Part shown: positions 26,250 through 35,186 of the stretch, one piece after another | Position numbering within the stretch: the first letter of the stretch is position 1 | Layout: the number at the start of each line of letters is the position of its first letter | NCBI GenBank assembly: GCA_002338565.1 | Contig: DDIN01000008.1 | Span: forward strand, 1,121,567 to 1,185,566 | Length of the DNA: 64,000 bases | Source of the DNA: Hyphomonadaceae bacterium UBA1849 | GTDB lineage: Bacteria; Pseudomonadota; Alphaproteobacteria; Caulobacterales; Hyphomonadaceae | Reading direction: 5' to 3' | The notes under the pieces: generated by a model | What the model was told of the DNA's origin: nothing | Databases searched by the model: none | Seen by the model: the letters and a program-made list of their open reading frames with translations, nothing else | Made by a program: the position numbers and the translations under genes

Positions 26250-26420
26250 TTATGCAGCGGCATTGCCGCGATAGATGAGGCGTGCGGTGTTCTTGTGTGC
26301 AGACGCTTCTGCTTTCGCTGCGACTGGTGCGCCGCGATAGAAGAGTTTTGCGTCTTTTTTCGAAGCTGCATTGTCGTTAGCAGCGCGAACTTCGTAACCA
26401 CGATAAACAAGCTTTTTCAT
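26250..26420 (-). CDS. DUF4278-like YRG-repeat microprotein
   Basis: A basic 56-residue protein with three copies of a Tyr-Arg-Gly unit: KKLVYRGYEV, AKLFYRGAPV and ARLIYRGNAA, spaced about 20 residues apart. This is the pattern of the DUF4278 family, whose function is unknown. The ATG at 26420 follows AAAGGAGCTTATT; a longer reading from 26513 lacks a ribosome-binding site. It has its own terminator and more than 250 bases of free upstream sequence, so it is an independent unit between truB and a histidine kinase. Confidence 0.78.
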   Translation of the reverse strand: MKKLVYRGYEVRAANDNAASKKDAKLFYRGAPVAAKAEASAHKNTARLIYRGNAAA

Positions 26421-26572
26421 AATAAGCTCCTTTCTGTTTCGGCGTCTGGGGAGGCACCGTTTGTGTTCCTTTGTCGAGATTAATATATGCAAGATGTGTA
26501 AGTTTGTCAACATACCTATGCAAATAATTCAGAAAACCCTGAATCTCGCGCGTTCGCCTTGATTTTTAGAAT

Positions 26573-26603
26573 AAAAAAACGCCCCCGACTGATGCGAGGG
26601 CGT
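26573..26603 (-). terminator. Terminator of the histidine kinase gene (reverse strand)
   Basis: Reverse strand: CGCCCTCGCATCAGTCGGGGGCG folds into a G+C-rich stem and is followed by TTTTTTTATT. It lies about 90 bases beyond the stop at 26695. The rest of the 274-base gap up to 26694 shows only an A+T-rich stretch (26475-26530) suited to the DUF4278 promoter. Confidence 0.82.
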
Positions 26604-26694
26604 GAGGGCGCAAGACATTTTTAAGTTATGTCGCAACATTTTCGCGCTGGAATTGCGCTATGAGGCGATGCTTATCCGTTCCGAGCGATCAGAG

Positions 26695-28485
26695 TCAGGC
26701 TGCCGTGTGCTGCGAAGCCAGCTCAATGATCTGTCCGCTTGTGACGGCATGCGCGCGGGGCAGGGTGACGGTGAACGTAGAGCCTTCGCCCGGAACAGAT
26801 GTGCAGCTCACCTCTCCGTGCATGCGGTTTACCAGCTCCCGAGCAATAGCCAGCCCGAGGCCTGAGCCTTGCTGGGCGCGGGTGGAGCTGCCGTCAAATT
26901 GCGTAAAGCGGTCGAACATGCGCTCGCGGAATTCCGGATCAATGCCAATACCCTGATCGGCTACACTGAAGGAGACATGATCGTCATTGGCGTCGCAGGA
27001 GACGGTGATCTGCTTGGAGTCACCGGAAAACTTGATGGCGTTTGACAGAAGATTGTCCATGACGCGGGCCAGATATGACGGATCCACATGTATGAGCGCG
27101 TCTGCGCCCGCGCAGCAGCCCCTGACAATCTCAATTCCATGGACGTTGGCATAGCCTTCGGCATTCTCGACGCATTGGCCGAGCACATCTTTCAGCGCAA
27201 GGGTTTCCGGCGCCGCAGGCATACGGCCTGCATCGAGGCGCTCAAGATCGAGAATACCTTCAACAAGCGCAGATAGTCGCTCGGTATTCGTAATCGCCAT
27301 GCCAACCAGATGACCCGCTGACGGGTTCAGCTCCATCAGCTTGCCAGACGATAAGAGCTGAAGTGAGCCTTTGATGGAGGTGAGCGGAGTGCGAAGCTCG
27401 TGATTCATCGTCGAGACGAATTCGCTCTTGATCTGTTCGGCGAGTTTTTGTCGGTGGATATCAAAGATACAGGCGACCTGGCGGCGCGGAACACCGTTCT
27501 TGTCATAGTCCAGATTGCGGAGCTTGGTCTGGAACCATCGATATTCATCTGGCCCGATCCGAAGAAGATGCACCATAGTCGCATCCTGTTCCCGATAGGC
27601 TGCGTCGGAGAACAGGCAATTGCGAGTGTCTTCCTTCTGGTCCGGGTGGACGAGATCTAAAAATCCATCACAGCTTTGTTCGATATCGGAAGAATTTCGA
27701 ATGCTCATCGCGCGCAAAAATGACTCTGTGAACTCTATTCGGGTTTTAGATGTGTCTGGTCTATCCCAGACGCCGAAGCGAACGGATGTCGCCGCGAGTA
27801 GAAATCGTTCTCGAGCCTGACCAATACGGCGTTTTTGCCTCACAAGCATTCTGATCAGACGATACAGCCGATCATTCTGCGGCTTGAAGATGAACACCCA
27901 TTCTATGATGAGCATGACCAGGGTCGCGACCCAGAGGACAGCGCCAATCTGAATGGCGCGGTCGCTCGCAATTTCTGCTTCGGTTTGATATTCGCTGACG
28001 GCAAGCTCAAGGCCATTGATCAGCTCGCCCGCGCTTTGATCGCGCAGCGCATCGGCCACACTTTGCGTGCGTGTCTCGTCGGCCAGCATCATGCGTCCGA
28101 GGCTAACATAATCCCGCACCTGCCCATCAAGATTGGTTTCGCCGCGATAGATAGCATCTGTAGATGCGTTAACCGGCGCAGTCCATGTGAGGCGCGGATG
28201 AGGTGATCCGGTCATCAGGGCTGTGTGTGCGGATTCGAATTCATCGAGAGACTGGCTCAGCGCATCATAGTCGCGTTGCGTGTTCGTCAGCAGCAAACCT
28301 TGCGCATTGAGTGCGATCCGCTGGGACAGCATACGTTGGCGACCCGACAGGTTGATAACGGATGCATAGGCTTGCTGGTCACCCACAACGCGGGTGATCA
28401 GCATATGACCGGCTGTCGTCATCAGAGCGATCAGCGCGATACCGATAAAATAGAAGCGCAGGGCGCGGCGCGAAATCTTGAGCAT
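26695..28485 (-). CDS. Membrane sensor histidine kinase with PilJ-type sensor domain
   Basis: A 596-residue sensor kinase. A membrane helix (FYFIGIALIALMTTAGHML) is followed by a periplasmic PilJ/NarX-type domain with GRQRMLSQRIALNAQGLLL and a second helix (IQIGAVLWVATLVMLIIEWV). A PAS-like region (about 225-340) precedes the HisKA domain with the phospho-acceptor His in FVSTMNHELRTPLTSIKGSL. The ATPase domain carries DNLLSNAIKFS, VADQGIGIDPEF and GSGLGLAIARELV. No receiver domain and no adjacent response regulator gene are seen, so its partner is encoded elsewhere. A CtrA-type site lies 47 bases upstream. Confidence 0.93.
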   Translation of the reverse strand: MLKISRRALRFYFIGIALIALMTTAGHMLITRVVGDQQAYASVINLSGRQRMLSQRIALNAQGLLLTNTQRDYDALSQSLDEFESAHTALMTGSPHPRLTWTAPVNASTDAIYRGETNLDGQVRDYVSLGRMMLADETRTQSVADALRDQSAGELINGLELAVSEYQTEAEIASDRAIQIGAVLWVATLVMLIIEWVFIFKPQNDRLYRLIRMLVRQKRRIGQARERFLLAATSVRFGVWDRPDTSKTRIEFTESFLRAMSIRNSSDIEQSCDGFLDLVHPDQKEDTRNCLFSDAAYREQDATMVHLLRIGPDEYRWFQTKLRNLDYDKNGVPRRQVACIFDIHRQKLAEQIKSEFVSTMNHELRTPLTSIKGSLQLLSSGKLMELNPSAGHLVGMAITNTERLSALVEGILDLERLDAGRMPAAPETLALKDVLGQCVENAEGYANVHGIEIVRGCCAGADALIHVDPSYLARVMDNLLSNAIKFSGDSKQITVSCDANDDHVSFSVADQGIGIDPEFRERMFDRFTQFDGSSTRAQQGSGLGLAIARELVNRMHGEVSCTSVPGEGSTFTVTLPRAHAVTSGQIIELASQHTAA

Positions 28486-28531
28486 GGCGTGAAAGCTATG
28501 CCCGTATCGGTTAACGGACGTTATGAAGACC

Positions 28532-28548
28532 TTAACCGCAGATTAACC
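28532..28548. promoter_or_regulatory. Candidate CtrA binding site
   Basis: TTAACCGCAGATTAACC fits the CtrA consensus TTAA-N7-TTAAC exactly. It is centred about 55 bases upstream of the histidine kinase start (28485, reverse strand) and about 240 bases before rpsO, so the kinase is the likely target. The remainder of the 293-base gap up to 28778 holds no gene. Confidence 0.5.
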
Positions 28549-28778
28549 GAAAAAAATAATTCGAAGGTAATGCGCAGGGGCGCGCGCCACGCCCCAACAG
28601 GTCTTTCCTTTCAGGGCATTTTCTGTCATAAGCGCGCCACGGGTCGACCTGTGTCGCACTTAGCCCTGCTGGACGACATCTCGGCATGCGCTGAACTGAG
28701 GCAAGCGACCTGTTTCCAATGCCAATCTGGCTATAACTCACGCCCTCCCCAAAGCGGGCGAAGAAAGAAAGTATTGCG

Positions 28779-29048
28779 ATGTCGATTACGGCTGAAAAGA
28801 AACAAGAGCTGGTCAAGAAATTTGCTCGTTCAGAAGGTGACACAGGTTCACCTGAAGTCCAGGTTGCGATCCTCACAGAGCGCATTACAAACCTCACAGA
28901 GCACTTCAAAGACAACAAAAAAGACAATCACTCCCGTCGTGGCCTCCTGAAAATGGTCGCAACACGCCGGAAGCTGCTGGACTATGTAAAGTCCCGTGAT
29001 GAAGAGCGTTATCAGGCGCTCATTGGAGAGCTCGGTCTCCGCCGCTAA
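28779..29048 (+). CDS. rpsO: 30S ribosomal protein S15
   Basis: Primary 16S rRNA-binding protein of 89 residues; standard length. Sequence marks are MSITAEKKQELVKKFARSEG, DTGSPEVQVAILTERI, the helix THL-type stretch LTEHFKDNKKDNHSRRGLL and MVATRRKLLDYVKSRDEERY. It has its own terminator before pnp, although read-through into pnp is the usual arrangement in this conserved pair. Confidence 0.98.
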   Translation: MSITAEKKQELVKKFARSEGDTGSPEVQVAILTERITNLTEHFKDNKKDNHSRRGLLKMVATRRKLLDYVKSRDEERYQALIGELGLRR

Positions 29049-29065
29049 GGCAAACCGAGAAAATA

Positions 29066-29101
29066 CCCGCCAGCGGCAATCCGGCTACTGGCGGGTTTTT
29101 G
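29066..29101 (+). terminator. Terminator between rpsO and pnp
   Basis: CCCGCCAG and CTGGCGGG form an 8-bp perfect stem with an inner imperfect extension (CGG/CCGG), followed by TTTTTGT. It ends 18 bases before the pnp start. The same position in other bacteria contains the rpsO terminator and RNase III processing region that controls pnp. Confidence 0.88.
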
Positions 29102-29118
29102 TATGAAAAGAGAGATAT

Positions 29119-31242
29119 ATGTTCGATAAACATGTAGTGTCGACAGAATGGGCGGGTCGTCCGCTTGTATTGGAGACTGGACGCGTAGCGCGTCAGGCCG
29201 ACGGTGCCGTGCTGGCAACCTATGGCGAGACAACGGTTCTCGCGACTGTCGTAGCCCAGAAAGAGGCTAAACCAGGTCAGGACTTTTTCCCGCTGACCGT
29301 AAACTACCAGGAAAAATACTACGCTGCTGGCCGCATTCCAGGCGGTTTCTTCAAGCGCGAAGGTCGTCCGACCGAAAAAGAAACGCTGACATCACGTCTC
29401 ATTGACCGTCCGATACGTCCGCTTTTCGTTGATGGCTTCAAAAACGAAGTTCAAGTCGTTCTGACTGCACTGTCTTATGACGGTGAAAACGATCCTGACA
29501 TGGTTGCTATGGTTGCTGCATCTGCGGCGCTCACCATTTCAGGTGTACCGTTCATGGGCCCGATCGGCGGTTGCCGCGTTGGCTATAAAGACGGTGAGTA
29601 CATCATCAACCCGACTATTCAGGCTCTTCCTGAGAGCGACCTCGACCTCTGCGTCGCGGGTACTCAGGACGCAGTCATGATGGTTGAGTCCGAAGCGAAA
29701 GAGCTTTCCGAAGACATTATGCTGGGCGCTGTTATGGCGGGCCACAAAGCGATTCAGGAAGTTATCGACCTTATCATCGACCTTGGCGAACGCGCTGCGA
29801 AAGAGCCTTGGGACTATGAGCCGGAAGATCGCTCTGCAGAACTGAAGCAGGTTCAGGACCTCGTTGGCGCAGACCTCTCTGCTGCTTACAAGATCAAGGA
29901 CAAGGCTGAACGTCAGGCAGCTGTCGGCGAAGCACGCGCAAAAGCGGCTGAAGCTCTGGTTGCGACTGAAGAGAAAGAGGGCATGGATGCTCTCATCTTC
30001 AAAGACGTGTTCAAGAAAGCTGAAGCGAAAGTCGTTCGCGGCGACATCATCAAGACCGGCGTTCGTATTGACGGCCGCGCACTTGATCAGGTTCGCCCGA
30101 TTGTTTCCGAAGTTGGCATTCTGCCACGTACACACGGTTCTGCCCTGTTCACCCGCGGTGAAACTCAGGCGATCTGTGTGGCGACACTCGGTACAGCTGA
30201 CGACGAGCAGATGATTGACGGTCTGGACGGTCTCTACAAAGAGTCGTTCATGCTGCACTACAACTTCCCACCATATTCTGTCGGCGAGACAGGTCGTATG
30301 GGCGGTGCAGGTCGTCGTGAAATCGGTCACGGTAAGCTGGCATGGCGTGCAACGAAGGCAGTTCTGCCTACTAAGGACGAATTCCCTTACGTTCTGCGCG
30401 TTGTTTCCGAGATCACCGAGTCTAACGGTTCGTCTTCTATGGCGACTGTTTGCGGTACATCTCTGGCGCTCATGGATGCTGGTGTTCCGATCAAGCGTCC
30501 GGTTTCCGGTATCGCTATGGGTCTGATCAAAGACGAAGACGGCGTTGCTGTTCTGTCTGACATCCTGGGCGACGAAGATCACCTCGGCGACATGGACTTC
30601 AAAGTGGCGGGTACATCTGAAGGTATCACGTCTCTGCAGATGGACATCAAAATCGCTGGTATCACTGAGGACATCATGAAAACGGCTCTCGCTCAGGCGA
30701 GCGGCGGTCGCATGCACATCCTCGGCGAGATGAACAAAGCGCTCGGCGAAAGCCGCGGTGAACTCTCTGCAAACGCGCCACAAATGGAAAGCATGCAGAT
30801 TCCTTCCGACAAGATCCGTGAAGTTATCGGTTCTGGCGGCAAGGTCATCCGTGAGATCGTTGAGACCACAGGTGCGAAGGTCAATATCGAAGACGACGGC
30901 AAGGTTACCCTGTCTGCGCTCGATAAGGCGTCCATCGATGCGGCTCGCAAGTGGATCCACTCTATCGTTGCTGAACCGGAAGTCGGCGAAGTTTATGAAG
31001 GCAAGGTTGTTGCCGTCAAAGACTTCGGTGCTTTCGTGAACTTCTTTGGCCCTAAAGACGGTCTCGTGCATGTCAGCCAGATGGCTGAAGAGCGCGTAAA
31101 ACACCCGAAGGACGTTGTTTCTGAAGGTGATACTGTATGGGTCAAGTTGCTTGGCTTCGACGATCGTGGCAAAGTACGCCTGTCTATGAAGGTCGTTGAT
31201 CAGGAAACCGGTAAAGAGAAAGCCTCTGATTCCGAAGAGTGA
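29119..31242 (+). CDS. pnp: Polyribonucleotide nucleotidyltransferase
   Basis: Phosphorolytic 3'-5' exoribonuclease of the degradosome, 707 residues. It has two RNase PH domains (about 15-145 with GGFFKREGRPTEKETLTSRL; about 320-460 with SALFTRGETQAICVATLG and NGSSSMATVCGTSLALMDAG). A KH domain with IREVIGSGGKVIREIVE near 568 and an S1 domain (GKVVAVKDFGAFVNFFGPKD) follow. Length and order are canonical. It follows rpsO as in most proteobacteria. Confidence 0.98.
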   Translation: MFDKHVVSTEWAGRPLVLETGRVARQADGAVLATYGETTVLATVVAQKEAKPGQDFFPLTVNYQEKYYAAGRIPGGFFKREGRPTEKETLTSRLIDRPIRPLFVDGFKNEVQVVLTALSYDGENDPDMVAMVAASAALTISGVPFMGPIGGCRVGYKDGEYIINPTIQALPESDLDLCVAGTQDAVMMVESEAKELSEDIMLGAVMAGHKAIQEVIDLIIDLGERAAKEPWDYEPEDRSAELKQVQDLVGADLSAAYKIKDKAERQAAVGEARAKAAEALVATEEKEGMDALIFKDVFKKAEAKVVRGDIIKTGVRIDGRALDQVRPIVSEVGILPRTHGSALFTRGETQAICVATLGTADDEQMIDGLDGLYKESFMLHYNFPPYSVGETGRMGGAGRREIGHGKLAWRATKAVLPTKDEFPYVLRVVSEITESNGSSSMATVCGTSLALMDAGVPIKRPVSGIAMGLIKDEDGVAVLSDILGDEDHLGDMDFKVAGTSEGITSLQMDIKIAGITEDIMKTALAQASGGRMHILGEMNKALGESRGELSANAPQMESMQIPSDKIREVIGSGGKVIREIVETTGAKVNIEDDGKVTLSALDKASIDAARKWIHSIVAEPEVGEVYEGKVVAVKDFGAFVNFFGPKDGLVHVSQMAEERVKHPKDVVSEGDTVWVKLLGFDDRGKVRLSMKVVDQETGKEKASDSEE

Positions 31243-31266
31243 TCGCAGTTTAACAGGGGCTTCTGA

Positions 31267-32196
31267 ATGCCTGGTTCTCGATGGGATAGTCTCTCAGGAG
31301 CCCTGAATTTCTGCGTAACATTCCTGTGCGTTTTTATCCTGCTGGAGCAGATGCCTAACCGGTCCCTCGGGGCTGATGAATTGGTGCCTGCTCCGGTGGA
31401 CATTTCCTACACGACGGCTGCCCAGCGCTGTGCGCATACGCAGACCCTCCCGACCGATGTCTCCTCCTATTTGCAATATGCGGCCCGCTGCCTTGGCGAG
31501 AATGCGCCCGAAATGCAGATGCTGGATGGCGACGTGCTGGTCATGTTTCACCGCCTCAATGAAGTTCGCGTAGAGCAGGGTCTTCCGCCGGTTGCCTGGC
31601 ATCCGGGCGCCGCCGAAGTCGCGCGTCTGCATGGCATTGATATGCTGCGGCGGGACTATTTCTCTCACCAGTCTCTGGAGGGTCTTCGCAATGATGACCG
31701 TCTGCGCCGCCTCCGCCGGAATGAGATTTTCGGTTATGCCGGTGAGAACCTTGCCTGGTACCGCGATGGCTGGCCGGAGACTTATAATCCGGGCCTGTTG
31801 CAGGAGCAGTTAGAGCTCAGCCCGCGTCACTTCGATGTGATGATCAATGCTGATTATTCCCACGCCGGCGCGGCGATTGTCCGCCATGGCAATACCTATG
31901 TTGGCGTGCAGGTGTTCCTGTCGGCCGAAGGCTATCTGGATGAGAACTGGCCGTCCCGCATTTTTCCGGGCCTCACATTTGATCTTCCGACTGAACTAAA
32001 TGGCCGCCCGGTCGGTGGCTGGATTCTCGAGCGCAAAAATGGCGAGATGCTTGCGCGCGGGCGTACAAACCGCGTCATAGTGCCCGAAGTTGATGGCGAA
32101 GGGCTTGTCCGTCTGGTCGTTCTCGTGCAGGCAAGCCGCTCACATTTTCTCATGCTGAACGGACCGGTGTCAGACCTTGCCACACACGCCCCCTGA
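31267..32196 (+). CDS. CAP/SCP-domain exported protein
   Basis: A 309-residue protein with an N-terminal hydrophobic segment (ALNFCVTFLCVFILLEQM), then a CAP (SCP/PR1-like) domain at about 100-215. The domain shows MFHRLNEVRVEQGLPPVAWH, HGIDMLRRDYFSHQSLEG, FGYAGENLAWY and YSHAGAAIVRHGNTYVGVQV. The C-terminal domain (FDLPTELNGRPVGGWILERK) is unassigned. Bacterial CAP proteins are extracytoplasmic and of unclear activity. It begins 24 bases after pnp and its end overlaps the kinase gene that follows. Confidence 0.85.
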   Translation: MPGSRWDSLSGALNFCVTFLCVFILLEQMPNRSLGADELVPAPVDISYTTAAQRCAHTQTLPTDVSSYLQYAARCLGENAPEMQMLDGDVLVMFHRLNEVRVEQGLPPVAWHPGAAEVARLHGIDMLRRDYFSHQSLEGLRNDDRLRRLRRNEIFGYAGENLAWYRDGWPETYNPGLLQEQLELSPRHFDVMINADYSHAGAAIVRHGNTYVGVQVFLSAEGYLDENWPSRIFPGLTFDLPTELNGRPVGGWILERKNGEMLARGRTNRVIVPEVDGEGLVRLVVLVQASRSHFLMLNGPVSDLATHAP

Positions 32197-32926
32197 ACAG
32201 ACTGTTTGCCTGATCGCTGTCTCTGGCGGATCGGGTTCCGGTAAATCCACACTTTCTGAAGCCATCGCCTGCGTTCTAGGCGATGAGCTGAGCGTCGTGC
32301 TGGGCGAGGATAATTACTACAAGACCCGCGAAGAGAACGGCATTGTCGGCATGCCGGCCGCAGAAGTCGAGGCGACGATCAACTTCGATGATGTCAGCTC
32401 TAAAGACATGGCGATGATGTATCGCGATATCGCAGCTTTGAAGCGCGGCGAAACCGTCGACCAGCCGGTATACGACTTCGCTGCGCATGACCGTAAAAAA
32501 GGTGAGTTCGAGACTGTCGTTCCGAAGCGCGTAACGATTGTCGAAGGTATCCACGTTCTGTCTGATCCGGCGATTGCTGAGCTTTTTGACCTTAAAGTCT
32601 ATGTCGATACGCCGGATGATCTGCGCCTTGCGCGCCGTATCCTGCGTGACACCGCGCCCGAAGATCAGGGCGGGCGTGGCCGTAGTGTGGACCGCGTGAT
32701 TTCCCAGTATCTGAATTTTGTGCGCCCGACCCATCACCGCGTGACCGGCCCTCACAAATATATCGCTGATCTGGTGATTGCAGATGAGGGGCTGCCGGCG
32801 TTTACAACATCGCGGCCGACCCGCCATGCGGTCATGCGTATGCTTGCGCCGGTTCGCAACTGGCTGGAAGACCACGGAATCGTCAAGTCAGACGATTTCT
32901 CGCGTTATCCGGATGATACGGATTAA
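32177..32926 (+). CDS. Uridine kinase-like P-loop kinase
   Basis: A 249-residue phosphoribulokinase/uridine-kinase family protein, probably phosphorylating uridine or cytidine. Visible are the P-loop AVSGGSGSGKSTLSEA, the substrate region GEDNYYKTREENG, the QPVYDFAAHDRKKGEF stretch and VEGIHVLSDPAIAELFDLKV. Also present are DLRLARRILRDTAPEDQGGR and the PTHH block. The N-terminal start (TTG at 32177) lies within the end of the CAP gene, giving a 20-base overlap; a slightly later start cannot be excluded. Confidence 0.82.
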   Translation: MPHTPPEQTVCLIAVSGGSGSGKSTLSEAIACVLGDELSVVLGEDNYYKTREENGIVGMPAAEVEATINFDDVSSKDMAMMYRDIAALKRGETVDQPVYDFAAHDRKKGEFETVVPKRVTIVEGIHVLSDPAIAELFDLKVYVDTPDDLRLARRILRDTAPEDQGGRGRSVDRVISQYLNFVRPTHHRVTGPHKYIADLVIADEGLPAFTTSRPTRHAVMRMLAPVRNWLEDHGIVKSDDFSRYPDDTD

Positions 32927-32935
32927 GGGAGAAGC

Positions 32936-33373
32936 TTAGAAGCGGAAGGTCGTTTCGAGACGAACGCCTGCTTCAACTTCCTGTTCCTGCCAGCGGGACA
33001 CGTCGTCCAGCTCGTTAGCACCAACGCTCACAGAACCACCAAAGCTGAAGCGCGGCGTGAACTGATAGGTCGCGCCTGCACGGTATTCTTCGCGTGGCAG
33101 CGGAGAATCTTCCGAACGTGTGGTGACGTTGAGGTTCATGGCCCAGCGGCTGGTTCCAATAATCTGGAAATCCTGAGACCGTTCCTGAAGCGTAACGCTC
33201 GGGACCGGATCGCTCGGGCTAGGTGTCGTGTCGGACAGAGTGAAGTTACGTGTCCAGCTGTTCGGTGTGAGATAGCTGGACTCGTCAGGTGAAATTGCAG
33301 ACGCGTTCTGCGCTGCGGCGGAGCCACAGAATATCAGGGTAATCCCTGCACAGATGAGCAAATGCGTTTTCAT
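32936..33373 (-). CDS. NtrZ-like periplasmic regulatory protein
   Basis: A 145-residue exported protein with a signal peptide ending GSAAAQ. A low-complexity part is followed by the family-like block (SRWAMNLNVTTR ... REEYRAGATYQFTPRFSFGG) and the closing AGVRLETTFRF. That pattern matches the NtrZ family, which in Caulobacter acts in the periplasm on the sensor NtrY. The ntrYX genes are not in this window. The repeated beta-like pattern ending in Phe could alternatively suggest a small outer-membrane protein. Confidence 0.6.
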   Translation of the reverse strand: MKTHLLICAGITLIFCGSAAAQNASAISPDESSYLTPNSWTRNFTLSDTTPSPSDPVPSVTLQERSQDFQIIGTSRWAMNLNVTTRSEDSPLPREEYRAGATYQFTPRFSFGGSVSVGANELDDVSRWQEQEVEAGVRLETTFRF

Positions 33374-33434
33374 AATGATATTTATGCCGACTTTCAGGTT
33401 AATTGAAAGGTCAGCCTAGCATATGAATCTTGAA

Positions 33435-34616
33435 TTATTTTTGAATGCGGACTTCGAGCAACACTCCACTGTGAGTGGCTGAATTCTGTGCAGAAAAGTT
33501 AACGAGGTCGAAGTCGGTCTCGCTATCGCGATAGCCGATGGTGAAATCGATCTTGTCGTTGATCTCGTGAGAGGCGCCAACAGTCACAGATTGCGAGGTA
33601 AAGCCTATCGTGTCGTCTTCGGCGCGAACGCCGTTTACGCCAATCGCCCAGCCATCGACATACCATTCACCGCCTGCGCTGACGGCCGAATAGTCACCAA
33701 AACCGCCATTGTCCGAGGATAAAAGACTGAAGCCGACGCGGAAAGCATCGCGGCGTTCGAATTCCAGGCCGAAGCTGGTGGTCGATGTATCGCTATAAAA
33801 AGACGAGGCGCTATTAGCCTGCGACCAGGTCAGCGAGCTGCGGACGCGAAGGTCTGCACTGCGCAACAGGCGGGAAAACTGCAGGCCGACTTCAATCACG
33901 TCATTAAGTTCGGGCTCGATCACGCCGGGTGCGCGTCTGTCTGTATCGAGGTCCAGACCGCGTGTGCCTGCATCCGGCGTATAGGAGAGGCCAGCGCGCA
34001 GGCCCAGAATGCGCGGGGTGACATAGCTGACCTTCGCGCCGATGGAGGAGATATCATTGCGAACGCGCACACCGTTTATGCCCGTCGGATCGAGGATCGG
34101 GTCATGATCGCGCGCAAGCGTGAAGACGGTCGGGCCGCCTTCGTAAAAGCGAGCGCCCACGCCTTCGTCTATGCCAATGCCCAGCGCGCCCCAGCCGCCA
34201 TCTACTTCGATATAGGCGCGTTCAAGACTGCCGCGTGGCCCGGCTTCATCGGTGAAAGACAGCGTCGAGATACGAGAAAACGCGCCGCGAACGCCTTGTC
34301 CGTTAAGGCTCGGACAGCCTGCAAATGCAGGTGGACACTCTAATATATGCCCTGAAAAGCCTGCGCGGTTCGGGTGATCTGACTGCAGGCGGAAGGCAAA
34401 GTTTGCGCTGACCTCTACCCCGCTCTCCAGAACCTGGCTGGCAGAGCCGCCAAAGGACAATTCCCCCATCAGACTTTCGGTTTCTACACCCTGGCTTTCG
34501 TCTGAAAGAATGGACGCCACAAGGGTCAGATCCGTGTCGAAATCATACTCAGTTTCTGCGACCGCGGCGCTTGCCAGCGGCATACCTGCGAGGAACATTA
34601 AAAAGAAGATACGCAT
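33435..34616 (-). CDS. Gram-negative porin
   Basis: A 393-residue outer-membrane beta-barrel protein. A signal peptide (MRIFFLMFLAGMPLASAAVA) is followed by alternating hydrophobic/polar strands typical of trimeric porins. Examples are VSANFAFRLQSDHPN, LERAYIEVDGGWGALGIGID, VSYVTPRILGLRAGLSYTPD and ITIGYRDSE-like strands at the end. A loop with two Cys (HILECPPAFAGCPSL) is present. The terminal residue is Lys rather than the usual Phe. Transcription is opposite to leuS. Substrate specificity cannot be read from sequence. Confidence 0.8.
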   Translation of the reverse strand: MRIFFLMFLAGMPLASAAVAETEYDFDTDLTLVASILSDESQGVETESLMGELSFGGSASQVLESGVEVSANFAFRLQSDHPNRAGFSGHILECPPAFAGCPSLNGQGVRGAFSRISTLSFTDEAGPRGSLERAYIEVDGGWGALGIGIDEGVGARFYEGGPTVFTLARDHDPILDPTGINGVRVRNDISSIGAKVSYVTPRILGLRAGLSYTPDAGTRGLDLDTDRRAPGVIEPELNDVIEVGLQFSRLLRSADLRVRSSLTWSQANSASSFYSDTSTTSFGLEFERRDAFRVGFSLLSSDNGGFGDYSAVSAGGEWYVDGWAIGVNGVRAEDDTIGFTSQSVTVGASHEINDKIDFTIGYRDSETDFDLVNFSAQNSATHSGVLLEVRIQK

Positions 34617-34726
34617 TTTCGACCTGTTGATTGCTGATCGGGACTTTCAGCTTACGATGTGCATGCTATACACCGAAGCGGAAAACGTTTTGAAGACACA
34701 GTTTGGCGTGAATGCCGGGAGTGATC

Positions 34727-35152
34727 ATGAGTAAATTTAGAGCTTTAGCAGCTGTTCTTGGGGCATGCGCACTGACGGTTGCCGGATGTAGCTCCTCCAG
34801 CCGTGAGTCAGAGGCAGATACGCAGGCGACTATCGTTGGTGTAAACGCATTTCTCTGGCGTGCAACGCTCGACACGGTTGATTTCATGCCGCTGGCAAGC
34901 GCTGACCCACAGGGCGGCGTGATCATCACTGACTGGTATTCTACGCCGGAAGCGCCTGATGAGCGTTTCAAGCTGACTGTTTATATCCTTGATACACGCC
35001 TTCGCGCTGACGGTGTGAATGTGTCTGCGTTCCGTCAGGTTCGCGGCGCAACTGGATGGGAAGACGCAGCTGTCAGCCCGGACACAGAAATTCAGCTCGA
35101 AAATGCGATCCTGACCCGCGCACGTGAACTGCGCGTCGGCGATTTCAGCTAA
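34727..35152 (+). CDS. DUF3576 lipoprotein
   Basis: A 141-residue lipoprotein with the lipobox TVAGC (Cys at residue 20). The domain reads VNAFLWRATLDTVDFMPLAS, DPQGGVIITDWYSTP and DERFKLTVYILDTRLRADGV, as in DUF3576. The family lies immediately upstream of leuS in many alphaproteobacteria, as here (34 bases), and its function is unknown. The ATG at 34727 follows GGGAGTGATC; a start at 34712 is less well placed. Confidence 0.87.
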   Translation: MSKFRALAAVLGACALTVAGCSSSSRESEADTQATIVGVNAFLWRATLDTVDFMPLASADPQGGVIITDWYSTPEAPDERFKLTVYILDTRLRADGVNVSAFRQVRGATGWEDAAVSPDTEIQLENAILTRARELRVGDFS

Positions 35153-35186
35153 GTTTTAAAACTCAGATCCGGAAGGAGGGCGCCTC

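Noticed and set aside
29539..31104. 521-codon reverse open frame opposite pnp
   Set aside because: Antisense shadow of pnp caused by codon bias; no recognisable domain.
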